Positions 23,376 to 31,311 of a DNA stretch of 35,340 nucleotides are shown piece after piece (position 1 is the stretch's first letter; the number at the start of each line of letters is the position of its first letter). A model generated the notes under the pieces. It searched no databases. It had not been told where the DNA came from and was given only the letters and a program-made list of their open reading frames with translations. The position numbers and the translations under genes are program-made. Origin of the DNA: Nanohaloarchaea archaeon B1-Br10_U2g19 (GTDB lineage: Archaea > Nanohalarchaeota > Nanosalinia > Nanosalinales > Nanosalinaceae); contig LKMO01000006.1 of NCBI GenBank assembly GCA_001563905.1, positions 1 through 35,340 on the forward strand. The letters are read 5' to 3'.

Positions 23376-24301
23376 ACCACGTATCCTATCAGAGCAGTCA
23401 GTAAAACCGCCATGAAAAATGCGGACACCCATGCTGCTACAGTAAAGCCTATCTTGTGTAAGTCGTTGTTAGACTTACCTTCAACCATTCCGCTCCCTAT
23501 CACTGCAGCTATAATAGCCAAGTTAGCTGAAATCGGAGCCCCTATAATTACTCCTGCCTGAGCCGTTATTCCTCCTGCTGCAAGAGCTGCTATTGAACGT
23601 CTAGGACCGATATTTGAGTAGTCATATGAAACCGCCTTTATTATACGCGGAGAGTACATCCAAGTACCTAAAAGTATTGCAATAGCGCCAAACCACAGTA
23701 AAGCAGTTTGAGAGTAACCTAAAGCAGACATTGGACCTGCAACAAGACCTACTGAACCTGCCCCAGTTGTATAAGCCATATAAGATGCCGAGATTAAAAG
23801 TAGATATCTTATAGGTTTTTTGGCATCTTTCGGAATATATTTCTGCAGTAAAATTGCAGTAAAGTATGCAATAATAAGTGACGCAAAAGGCACAACAAAC
23901 CAGTAAGCTACCACGTCAAACAGTTCTGCCCAGTTAACAGCATCTCCGAAACCATAAGCACTTCCTACTATAGCTCCAGTAGTGGTGAATGCGGTTGGCA
24001 TCGGATAATCTGTTAGAACACTTACAATAACCAGTAGTCCTGCAACAAAAAGTATTGCGGCTGCCTGAGCAACCTGTATTTCTCCCATTAACAGTCCTGA
24101 ACCCATTGTGTCCGCGACATTTTGTCCTTGTAGAACTGATCCTAGAAATGCAAATATTCCTGCAATCATTGCAGCTCTTAGAACGTTCATTGCTCCTGAA
24201 GAGCTTACAGGTCCGAAGGTTGCAGCAACGCTCGATGCACCTATTGATATACCCATAAAAAGGGCAGCAACCATCGTTATCAGAGTGATAATTTCAAACA
24301 T
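23372..24301 (-). CDS. PiT-family phosphate transporter, haloarchaeal-like
   Basis: This 309-residue protein has about nine or ten membrane helices. The N-terminal repeat opens with GISIGASSVAATFGPVSSSGAMNVLRAAM and LGSVLQGQNVADTMGSG. The second repeat has AYTTGAGSVGLVAGPM and GAPISANLAIIAAVIGSGM. This twofold layout is that of PiT (COG0306) phosphate permeases. The classic GANDVANA motif is replaced by GASSVAAT, similar to what I recall from haloarchaeal PitA proteins. It probably carries phosphate with a cation, but the altered motif leaves the substrate less certain. The ATG overlaps the stop of the upstream gene (TAATG), so both are co-translated. Confidence 0.85.
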   Translation of the reverse strand: MFEIITLITMVAALFMGISIGASSVAATFGPVSSSGAMNVLRAAMIAGIFAFLGSVLQGQNVADTMGSGLLMGEIQVAQAAAILFVAGLLVIVSVLTDYPMPTAFTTTGAIVGSAYGFGDAVNWAELFDVVAYWFVVPFASLIIAYFTAILLQKYIPKDAKKPIRYLLLISASYMAYTTGAGSVGLVAGPMSALGYSQTALLWFGAIAILLGTWMYSPRIIKAVSYDYSNIGPRRSIAALAAGGITAQAGVIIGAPISANLAIIAAVIGSGMVEGKSNNDLHKIGFTVAAWVSAFFMAVLLTALIGYVV

Positions 24302-24870
24302 TACTTATCTTCCCTAAATCTTGTCTGTACATCGTTTCTACACTCTTCATCAGGTATGTTTACTCCTAATATGTATCTACCATTTTTCTGAGAACGCATA
24401 TCAACAGAAAATTCTTTAGTATCGAAGAAATAAGGGTTGAATCGTAGCATCATGTCGGAATAGATTGTTTCTTCAAATTTACGGACCGACGTTATCGTTT
24501 TTGACATTACAAAGTTGCTAACTTCTTTTGAAGCATCTTTGATCTCCCGATCTGGCTTTTCGCGTTTACCTACTTTTTTACCTGCTTCAGCAACTTTTTT
24601 AGAAGCCTCAACTAAATCTTTGGAACCATTACTATCTTCTTCAGGCTTTTTCTTATCTATAGATGCCTGTTTAACCGTTTTTTTCTTTACTTTCTCTGTA
24701 TCATCTTCTTTTCTCGGTCTCCACTCCTTATATTTTTTTATCGAGTCATTTTTGATAGAGGTGTCTTCTATAGCTTTTTCAACATCTTCTGCAAAGTCTG
24801 TAATCTCTTCCCAGTCGCCTTCTTTTTCTATACCTGAATTAGTATGCTTGACGTCTTTTGGCTCCGTCAT
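24301..24870 (-). CDS. DUF5828-like protein, partner of PiT-like transporter
   Basis: This 189-residue soluble protein has an N-terminal segment EGDWEEITDFAEDVEKAIED and YKEWRPRKEDD, then KKKTVKQASID. A Lys/Glu-rich linker follows, then a C-terminal segment SVRKFEETIYSDMMLRFNPYFFDTKEFSVDM with RYILGVNIPDE. This series resembles the haloarchaeal DUF5828 family as I remember it (GDW, EWRPK, EQAS, R-K-x-E-D-T-x-Y, PYYFD). The linker is Lys-rich, unlike most proteins here. The stop overlaps the transporter start by one base, so it likely regulates or assists transport, as PhoU-like proteins do for other PiT systems; that role is inference. Confidence 0.6.
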   Translation of the reverse strand: MTEPKDVKHTNSGIEKEGDWEEITDFAEDVEKAIEDTSIKNDSIKKYKEWRPRKEDDTEKVKKKTVKQASIDKKKPEEDSNGSKDLVEASKKVAEAGKKVGKREKPDREIKDASKEVSNFVMSKTITSVRKFEETIYSDMMLRFNPYFFDTKEFSVDMRSQKNGRYILGVNIPDEECRNDVQTRFREDK

Positions 24871-24970
24871 CCTATAATGTAGAAGACAAGTAAGCTCAAT
24901 AAAAAGGGTTTCGGTTCCGTAAAAAAATTCTTTAAAAACAATAGATTCCTGCCCTCTTACAACGCAGAAT

Positions 24971-25705
24971 TTAAGTTAGACTCCTTATTTTTTCTTTCAA
25001 ATCCTCTGTAACCGCTTTTTTAGACCTCTCTCCATCTATTATATTCCAGCCCTGATCTTTGGCTACTTTCCTACCATTTTCATTAGCCTTTTTCATATAA
25101 GAATCATCTAATTCATGGATATCTTTTTCTTTATCCGACATACGTCTAACAGACTCTTCAACAGACACATCTATATAGAAGACAGTATCTGCATCAGGTA
25201 AGTCTGCATCAATTGCTTTTACCTGTCTAAGTTTTTCATTCCATTCTTCTCCTTCGAAATCAACAAGCTGATGTATCAGATTTGCTTCTCTATAACGGTC
25301 GGCAACTATTATCCCTCCTGCAGACAAGTATTCAGCTATTGTTTGTTTGAACTGTTTTCTATCTGCAGCATAGATATCTACAATTGTCTGAGTTGAGAGC
25401 TCATCCCTATTACCGAACTCCTCCTGTAGGTAAGCGTTTACGACTCTTCCTCCAGGCGTTTGATGATATGTTGGGAAAGATAGTCTCCAGACACCGTTCT
25501 CTAATGAGTCTTCAACTTTATCATAATCAGGATCGGGATATTTGCCAGGCATCCTCGAAATTATCTCTTCTTCCTTTTTTTCAGAGATTTCGCTCACATT
25601 TGACTCTCTTAACCACTCTGAAAGTCTTTCAACTTGAGTCTGTTTTCCTGAAGCATCCGGACCTTCTACTACGATAAAGGTTCCTGGGTAAGAATTTTTC
25701 CGCAT
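24971..25705 (-). CDS. tmk: Thymidylate kinase
   Basis: This 244-residue enzyme phosphorylates dTMP to dTDP. The P-loop is EGPDASGKQTQ (14-24). The DR motif is in IVADRYREANLIHQ, and a LID-like basic/acidic segment is in VRRMSDKEKDIHELDDSYMKKANENGRKVA. It is about 30-40 residues longer than usual, mainly because of an acidic insert after the first helix (SEISEKKEEEIISRMPGKYPDPDYDKVEDS, roughly 37-68). It is divergent from the gene at 25762. With glyA, thyA, folC and folA nearby it completes dTMP activation. Confidence 0.9.
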   Translation of the reverse strand: MRKNSYPGTFIVVEGPDASGKQTQVERLSEWLRESNVSEISEKKEEEIISRMPGKYPDPDYDKVEDSLENGVWRLSFPTYHQTPGGRVVNAYLQEEFGNRDELSTQTIVDIYAADRKQFKQTIAEYLSAGGIIVADRYREANLIHQLVDFEGEEWNEKLRQVKAIDADLPDADTVFYIDVSVEESVRRMSDKEKDIHELDDSYMKKANENGRKVAKDQGWNIIDGERSKKAVTEDLKEKIRSLT

Positions 25706-25731
25706 TACAGAAATTAATCGGAGAGCCCAGC

Positions 25732-25740
25732 TATTTAAAA
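25732..25740 (+). promoter_or_regulatory. TATA box for BI-1-like membrane protein
   Basis: TATTTAAAA is centred 26 bp before the ATG at 25762, in the divergent gap next to tmk, and predicts a leaderless start. Confidence 0.5.
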
Positions 25741-25761
25741 CAAAACGAGTATTCCATTTCT

Positions 25762-26415
25762 ATGTTGGACAACCACGAGCTCAAAAGTCTAGGAATAGGA
25801 TCAGCACTGGTACTAGTAAATATTGCTTTAATGCTCGTGTTTGCCAGAACATTCCTAGTAGACGTATTTAACTATGTTTGGGGTCTAGGAGCAATAGTCG
25901 GAATAATTGTATACGCAGTACCTCTTATTGCAGGAAGCTGGCTCGGAAGAAAAGGTATTGAAGAAAACAACCTTGGTTTAGCCGGTATCGGTATCTCGCT
26001 TCTAATGCTTGCATACGGATCGTTTGGAGGAGGTATAATAGCCCAGATAGGAGACTTTGGAACACAAGTAGTTGTATTGGCTGTAACAGCCCTAATCACA
26101 ACTGCTATAACAACTTTAGCAGGATTATACGTTTACTGGACTGATAGAAACCTTTCAAAAACAGGTCACTACTCGAACATTGCATTCTTAGGAGTTTTCG
26201 TAACAGGTTTCATAGGAACATTTGTACTACCGCTCCTACTACTAACCTTTATACTTGCATTAGCAGGATTCCTACTGTATCTTGTCTATGAAGTCTGGAG
26301 AATGAAAACCGAAGCAGTCAGCCCCGAACTAACAGGTCTCGGACTCTACATCGCTTACGCAGGTGTCTTCATCCACGTACTTCAGATCGTGGCTCGGCAC
26401 TACATAGAAGAGTAA
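25762..26415 (+). CDS. Bax inhibitor-1-like membrane protein
   Basis: This 217-residue protein has about seven membrane helices. The order of features fits the BI-1/YccA (UPF0005) family of small seven-helix proteins linked to Ca2+ leak and proteolysis control: a mid-protein YWTDRNLSKTGHYSNIAFLGVFVTGFIG, then a penultimate helix LAGFLLYLVYEVWRM and a last helix GLYIAYAGVFIHVLQIVARHY. The conserved acidic residue in the last helix is not obvious, and the N-terminal half is divergent, so other small membrane families cannot be excluded. It has its own TATA box. Nudix and glyA genes follow. Confidence 0.5.
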   Translation: MLDNHELKSLGIGSALVLVNIALMLVFARTFLVDVFNYVWGLGAIVGIIVYAVPLIAGSWLGRKGIEENNLGLAGIGISLLMLAYGSFGGGIIAQIGDFGTQVVVLAVTALITTAITTLAGLYVYWTDRNLSKTGHYSNIAFLGVFVTGFIGTFVLPLLLLTFILALAGFLLYLVYEVWRMKTEAVSPELTGLGLYIAYAGVFIHVLQIVARHYIEE

Positions 26416-26452
26416 AAAACCATTAAACATTCTCTAAACCTATTTTTATTCT

Positions 26453-26884
26453 ATGAAGTATCCTCTGAGAAAAATCGTTACAGGTATTGAAAGACGTATA
26501 TCTCCTTTACTTGGAAAAGTTCTCTGGCCTCCTACAGGAGCAAACGTAGTATGCTGGACAAACGAAGAGAAAAATGAGCTTGTCTTACTTGATGTAGACG
26601 GAACATACAACTTTCCGGCCGGAATGATAGAACACGGAGAACATCCAAGAGAAGCAGCTGAAAGAGAGTTCAAGGAAGAGACAGGACTAGACGCAGAGAT
26701 CAAAGAATTTCTAGGCGTTAAAACTGTTTGGAACGGTATACACGGACTACATTTCTTCTACGAAGCAACTTTGGACAGTAATTTTGAGACCCGTAGCTCA
26801 GGATGGGAAGGAGAACCAACAATTGTTGAAAGTGAAGAGGTCAGCGAACTTTTAGACCAACTTCCTGATCCGAAAGAAACATAG
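26453..26884 (+). CDS. Nudix hydrolase
   Basis: This 143-residue pyrophosphohydrolase has a complete Nudix box. GMIEHGEHPREAAEREFKEE followed by TGL fits G-x5-E-x7-R-E-U-x-E-E-x-G-U exactly (about residues 46-68). FPAG precedes it, and HGLHFFYEATLD forms the later strand. The substrate is not shown: options include damaged or excess nucleotides and ADP-ribose. It lies 27 bp before glyA on the same strand. Confidence 0.93.
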   Translation: MKYPLRKIVTGIERRISPLLGKVLWPPTGANVVCWTNEEKNELVLLDVDGTYNFPAGMIEHGEHPREAAEREFKEETGLDAEIKEFLGVKTVWNGIHGLHFFYEATLDSNFETRSSGWEGEPTIVESEEVSELLDQLPDPKET

Positions 26885-26911
26885 TAAGTAGACACAAAAA
26901 TAGTTCTCAGT

Positions 26912-28174
26912 ATGGAGCACCAAGATCTTTCTGAAGCAGATCCTGAAATATACAAAGCACTGAAAAAAGAAGTGGACCGTCAAGAGTCCGAAAGCCTGGA
27001 GATGATCGCCTCTGAAAACTTTGTACCTAAACAGGTTTTACAAGCCCAAGGAAGCGTTCTAACTAATAAGTACTGTGAAGGCTATCCCGGTAAAAGATAC
27101 TATGCCGGATGTAAACACCACGACAAGGTTGAAAACTTGGCAAGAGAACGTGCATGCGAAATATTCGATGCCGAACACGCTAATGTTCAGCCTCACTCAG
27201 GCTCAACAGCAAACTTTGCAGCATACTTCGCAGTACTGGAAGCGGGAGACAAAATATTAGGTCCAAGACTTTCTCACGGAGGACATCTAACTCATGGCCA
27301 CGGCGTAAACTTTTCAGGAGATCTCTTCGACTTTGAACCTTACTACATAAACGAAGAGACAGAAAGATTTGAGAAAGAAGATATAATTGAAGCCGCGAAA
27401 GAACATGATCCTGAGCTTATTGTATGCGGTTTCTCTGCTTATCCACGTGAAATAGATTTCCAAGCGTTCCGTGAAGCTGCTGACGAAGTCGACGCCATTC
27501 TCATGTGCGATATTGCACATATTTCTGGTCTTGTGGCAACAGGGGAGCATCCAAGCCCTTTCCCTGAATGCGATATTGTAACCACTACGACCCACAAGTC
27601 TATTAGAGGCGCCAGAGGAGGCATGATACTTTGTAAGGACGAGTACGCTGAGAAAGTGGATAAAGCAGTCTTTCCTTACAGTCAGGGAGGTCCTTTAATG
27701 CATCAGATAGCAGGTAAAGCCGTATGTTTCAATGAAGTTATGAAGCCTGGTTTCAAAGAGTACTCTAAACAGATTAAATCAAATACAAAAGCTTTAGCCC
27801 GTAGTCTTCAAGAAAATGGTTTAGAACTGGTTTCAGACGGTACCGACAACCACTTGGTTCTAGTAGATCTTAGAGACGAACAGGTTACAGGTAAAGATGC
27901 GGAGAAAGCTTTAGAAGAAGTTAACATTGTTGTTAATAAGAATACTGTTCCTTATGATCCTGAATCTCCTTTCGTAACTTCTGGTATCCGTATCGGTACT
28001 CCGGCATTAACTACTCGGGGTATGGATGAAGAAGTGTTTGAAAGAATTGGCGAGATGATTGCGGAAAGAGTTAATAACCCTGAAGATGAGGATGTGGAGA
28101 GAAGCGTTAAGAGAACTGTTTCAAAGCTTTTAGACGAGTACCCTCTCTATGAGGATTCTGGTGTCGAGTTCTAG
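26912..28174 (+). CDS. glyA: Serine hydroxymethyltransferase
   Basis: This 420-residue PLP enzyme converts serine and THF to glycine and 5,10-methylene-THF, the carbon donor for ThyA. Marks include ESLEMIASENF (28-36), TNKYCEGYPGKRYY (51-64), VQPHSGSTANFA (92-103), CDIAHISGL (199-207) and the PLP lysine Lys229 in TTTTHKSIRGARGG. The C-terminal SGIRIGTPALTTRGM is also standard. Length is normal. Its last four bases overlap the convergent histidine kinase gene. It sits upstream of thyA in the folate neighbourhood. Confidence 0.97.
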   Translation: MEHQDLSEADPEIYKALKKEVDRQESESLEMIASENFVPKQVLQAQGSVLTNKYCEGYPGKRYYAGCKHHDKVENLARERACEIFDAEHANVQPHSGSTANFAAYFAVLEAGDKILGPRLSHGGHLTHGHGVNFSGDLFDFEPYYINEETERFEKEDIIEAAKEHDPELIVCGFSAYPREIDFQAFREAADEVDAILMCDIAHISGLVATGEHPSPFPECDIVTTTTHKSIRGARGGMILCKDEYAEKVDKAVFPYSQGGPLMHQIAGKAVCFNEVMKPGFKEYSKQIKSNTKALARSLQENGLELVSDGTDNHLVLVDLRDEQVTGKDAEKALEEVNIVVNKNTVPYDPESPFVTSGIRIGTPALTTRGMDEEVFERIGEMIAERVNNPEDEDVERSVKRTVSKLLDEYPLYEDSGVEF

Positions 28175-28995
28175 GCTTTTTTCAGTCTGAGCTCGTATCC
28201 AAATCCTTCTTCAGTTACTGAGGCTTCCTGACAGTATTCTATATTACCATTGAATGTTTCGGTGATCTCTCTACTAATGTATAGTCCAAAGCCTGTTCCT
28301 TTACCGTGGTCTTTCTCAAATATTTCTTCAGGGGTTTCTCCGTTAAGTCCTGGTCCGTTGTCGCCAACTCTGAATACAATATCGTTTTTATCTTGGTAAA
28401 CTGTTGCTTTTAGTTCGGCTTCTTCATCTTCTAAAGCGTTTTCTGTTTCTGAACCGTATTTTCGCCAGTTTTCACCAGTAGTTTTGGAGATTATTTTTGC
28501 TGCCTGGTTAGCGTTTACTTCAGTGTTTTTAGGTAGTTCATAACTTATATCTGCGTTGTAATCTTCTTCTAGTATCTCTGTTATTTCGTTTAGTTCGATT
28601 CTCTGTTCGCCAGAAGGGTCTGAATGTACTTCTTGATAGTCTTTCAGACACGACACCATCTCTACTACGTTGTCCACTCTAGTACCTAGATCTCTTTCGA
28701 ACCTTTCCGAGTAGCCTTCTAATCTCTGGGCTGTCTGTGGAGGCATCCAGTTATACTTATCTAGAGAGTCTAAGACTTTGTTTGTCTCTGTTAGGAACTG
28801 TTCTACTTCTTGGCGGTTCTGACTTATCTCTTTCATGAAAGGGTTTTCAGGCTCTTCATGGCGCTCTGATTCCTCTAGATAACCTGATATCACTGTCACC
28901 GGGTTACCTAGCTCGTGTCTAAAAGTTCTGTACAGAGAGATGTCTCTTTCTCCAAATATCATTCTGTAGCCATCGGAACCTTTCTCCAAATCCAT
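28171..28995 (-). CDS. Soluble orphan sensor histidine kinase
   Basis: This 274-residue protein has no membrane helix. The H-box is YRTFRHELGNPVTVISGYLE, with His27 the phosphorylation site. A helical dimerisation region and a longer helical segment follow. The HATPase_c domain has an N-box-like ENWRKYG (Asn in the usual place, otherwise weak), G1 VGDNGPGL, the F-box-like IFEKDHGKG and G2 TGFGLYIS. There is no input domain beyond the N-terminal 20 residues, and no response regulator lies in the window. It could autophosphorylate and act on a distant regulator, or act as an ATPase scaffold. It is divergent from thyA across a 93-bp gap. Confidence 0.85.
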   Translation of the reverse strand: MDLEKGSDGYRMIFGERDISLYRTFRHELGNPVTVISGYLEESERHEEPENPFMKEISQNRQEVEQFLTETNKVLDSLDKYNWMPPQTAQRLEGYSERFERDLGTRVDNVVEMVSCLKDYQEVHSDPSGEQRIELNEITEILEEDYNADISYELPKNTEVNANQAAKIISKTTGENWRKYGSETENALEDEEAELKATVYQDKNDIVFRVGDNGPGLNGETPEEIFEKDHGKGTGFGLYISREITETFNGNIEYCQEASVTEEGFGYELRLKKA

Positions 28996-29088
28996 TTTTT
29001 ATATCTCTCCAGTAACAAATCTGTCTTATATGTTTAAATATTAAACCCTTCTCAGAGAAAAAGTTAACTTAAGAAGGGGCGAAAAAGC
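28996..29088. promoter_or_regulatory. Divergent promoter region, histidine kinase / thyA
   Basis: A minus-strand TATA-like element lies in GTTTAAATATTAAAC (29031-29045, near-palindromic), and the plus-strand GTTAACTTAAG (about 29062-29072) is centred 23 bp before the thyA TTG. Shared regulation is possible but not shown. Confidence 0.4.
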
Positions 29089-30099
29089 TTGGAACAGTAT
29101 CTCAAACTAGTTGAAAACATTCTAACAGAAGGAAACTACAAACCCAACAGAACCAGCGTAGACACAGTATCAACATTCGGACAGTTCTACAAAATAGATT
29201 TATCCGAAGGATTTCCACTACTTACAACCAAAGACATGTCTGGATACCGGTGGAACTCACTGATCCATGAACTACTCTGGTATTTCTCAGGTGAAGAACA
29301 TATCAAGAATCTTCGAGAAGAAACTAAGATCTGGGACGCCTGGGCTGATGAAGAAGGATTGCTTGAAACTGCGTACGGCCGTTTCTGGAGACGTTATCCT
29401 ATACCTAAAGAATCTGATCAGTTGGAAGGCGAAGCCTGGCCTGGAAAGAATCATAAATGGGTTAACGAAGAGGAGAATGGAAGACTTACTTTCGATCAAA
29501 TAAAGTATGTTATCGATCAGTTGAAAGAGAATCCTAAGTCCCGTAGAATTGTTGTAAACGCCTGGCATCCTTCAAACGCTACAGTTTCTAAACTTCCGCC
29601 TTGCCATTATAGTTTCGTATTCAACGTTCAGGATGGAAAACTTAACACGCATCTTACACAACGTTCGGCAGATACTGCTCTCGGAGTACCGTTCAATATC
29701 GCAGCCTATGCTATAATCACAAGGTTAATAGCTAAAGAAGTAGGTCTTGATCTAGGAGAGTTTGGACACACCTTGGTTGATGCTCATCTCTACTGCGGAG
29801 AAGATGAGAGAGGGGAATGGTACGGAGAAAATATTGAGGAACTCCAAGAAAGAATGAGCAAAGTAGAAGAAAAAGAAGACTACCTAAAAATCCGAGAATG
29901 GATACTCGAAAACGCTCCAGAAGAAGAAAACAAAGGAAAAGATCATATACCCGGAATGCTCAAACAGCTGTCACGAGAACCAAAAGAAAGGCCGGCACTA
30001 GATATAGCCGACAAGTCTTTAGACGAACTAGAGTACAAAGACTTCAAACTAAGAGACTACGAACCGCATCCAGGACTAAAGTTCGGTATAGCCGAATGA
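29089..30099 (+). CDS. thyA: Thymidylate synthase
   Basis: This 336-residue folate-dependent enzyme methylates dUMP to dTMP. Key residues are Arg21 in PNRTSVDT, Trp in ELLWYFSGE, the pair SRRIVVNAWHP (Arg152-Arg153), nucleophile Cys172 in LPPCHYSF, and QRSADTALGVPFNIAAYA with Asp195 and Asn203. HLY (233-235) follows. It is longer than the 264-residue bacterial minimum because of inserts near 106-132 and 236-300. The start is TTG. The stop overlaps the folC ATG (ATGA), so the two genes are coupled. It uses THF, which FolA (33577) can regenerate. Confidence 0.97.
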   Translation: MEQYLKLVENILTEGNYKPNRTSVDTVSTFGQFYKIDLSEGFPLLTTKDMSGYRWNSLIHELLWYFSGEEHIKNLREETKIWDAWADEEGLLETAYGRFWRRYPIPKESDQLEGEAWPGKNHKWVNEEENGRLTFDQIKYVIDQLKENPKSRRIVVNAWHPSNATVSKLPPCHYSFVFNVQDGKLNTHLTQRSADTALGVPFNIAAYAIITRLIAKEVGLDLGEFGHTLVDAHLYCGEDERGEWYGENIEELQERMSKVEEKEDYLKIREWILENAPEEENKGKDHIPGMLKQLSREPKERPALDIADKSLDELEYKDFKLRDYEPHPGLKFGIAE

Positions 30100-31265
30100 C
30101 CACGAAATACCGTGAAATAGTCAAAGATCTGGAGAGCCGCAAGAACAACAAGTCAGATCCTACGCTAGAGAAGACTCGGAATGCGTTAAAGGAGCTTGGA
30201 AACCCTCAAAACAGTTACAAAACTGTTTTAGTCGGAGGTACAAACGGTAAAGGTTCTACAGTAGAGATGATATCTGAAGGGTTACAGAGCAAAGAGTTCC
30301 GAGTTGGAACCTTTACCTCTCCACATCTAGTAAGTTGTAGGGAAAGAACTCGTGTAAATCAAAAGAAAATTAGCAAGGACTGTTTCGTGAAGCTTTTCAA
30401 AGAGATAGAAAGATTTAGTCCGGGCTTATCGTTCTTCGAGTTCACAACTGTTTTAAGCTATCTCTACTTCGACAGAAAGAACGTTGACTACGCTGTGGTT
30501 GAAGTAGGAATGGGTGGCAGACTAGATGCCACCAACGCTGTAGACAACAAGTACGCCGTAATAACGAATATTGGTAAAGATCACTCCGCATATCTTGGAG
30601 AAACCAGAGAGGAGATAGCCCGTGAGAAAGCAGGCATAATACCGAAGAACGGTAAACTAGTTACAAGAGAAAACTACTCCTCTATCATTAAGCTAGCAGA
30701 AGACCGGAATACAGAGATAGTAAAACCCGTAAAGATAGAGCAGAAAGGTTCAGAATATTACTACGATGAGAAAAAATTTACCATACCTTTAGAGGGTGGT
30801 TTCCAGAAAGAAAACTTAGAAACTGCAGTAAAAACTATAGAAATGCTTGAAGAAAAGATTGAGAAGCCTTCTGAAGCTTTTGGAAACCTTTACTGGCCTG
30901 GAAGAATGGAGAAAATCTCAGAAAATCCTTTGTATATTCAAGATGGTGCTCACAACCCTGACGCGCTAAAGAAGGTTATACCTGATTATCCTGAAGACTT
31001 TGTATGTGTTTTCAACGCTGTAAAATCAAAAAACACTAGGAAAATGATTGAAATAATTGAGAGTAAATCCTCCAAACTATACTTAACAAGGTCAACAGTA
31101 TTCACTGCTGAGAAACCAGAAAAAATTGCAGAACATGCTTCAATCCCTTTTGAAGTAATTGAGAGTCCTTCTGAAGCTGTAAAAAAAGCTAAGAACGACG
31201 GTAAACCTGTTGTGGTGACAGGTTCTCTTTACCTGCTTGGCGATTTAAAGAAGACTTCTAAATAA
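30096..31265 (+). CDS. folC: Folylpolyglutamate / dihydrofolate synthase
   Basis: This 389-residue ligase of the Mur family attaches glutamate to folates (and possibly to dihydropteroate). The P-loop is GTNGKGST (48-55). FTSPHLVSCRERTRVN and FFEFTTVLSYLYF follow, then YAVVEVGMGGRLDATNAV and ITNIGKDHSAYLGET, and the C-terminal domain has YIQDGAHNPDALKKV. I chose ATG 30096, which overlaps the thyA stop by four bases; an upstream extension in this frame (from 29898) is Arg-rich shadow sequence inside thyA. It is coupled to thyA and so serves the same folate pool. Confidence 0.95.
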   Translation: MTTKYREIVKDLESRKNNKSDPTLEKTRNALKELGNPQNSYKTVLVGGTNGKGSTVEMISEGLQSKEFRVGTFTSPHLVSCRERTRVNQKKISKDCFVKLFKEIERFSPGLSFFEFTTVLSYLYFDRKNVDYAVVEVGMGGRLDATNAVDNKYAVITNIGKDHSAYLGETREEIAREKAGIIPKNGKLVTRENYSSIIKLAEDRNTEIVKPVKIEQKGSEYYYDEKKFTIPLEGGFQKENLETAVKTIEMLEEKIEKPSEAFGNLYWPGRMEKISENPLYIQDGAHNPDALKKVIPDYPEDFVCVFNAVKSKNTRKMIEIIESKSSKLYLTRSTVFTAEKPEKIAEHASIPFEVIESPSEAVKKAKNDGKPVVVTGSLYLLGDLKKTSK

Positions 31266-31311
31266 AAAAAGTTTCAGAGATAAAGAGAAAAAGAAAAATG
31301 TAAGAAAAGGT

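Noticed and set aside
29898-30095. 66-residue Arg-rich N-terminal extension of FolC
   Set aside because: It lies wholly inside thyA in another frame, is very basic unlike neighbouring proteins, and FolC homology starts just after ATG 30096, which overlaps the thyA stop.
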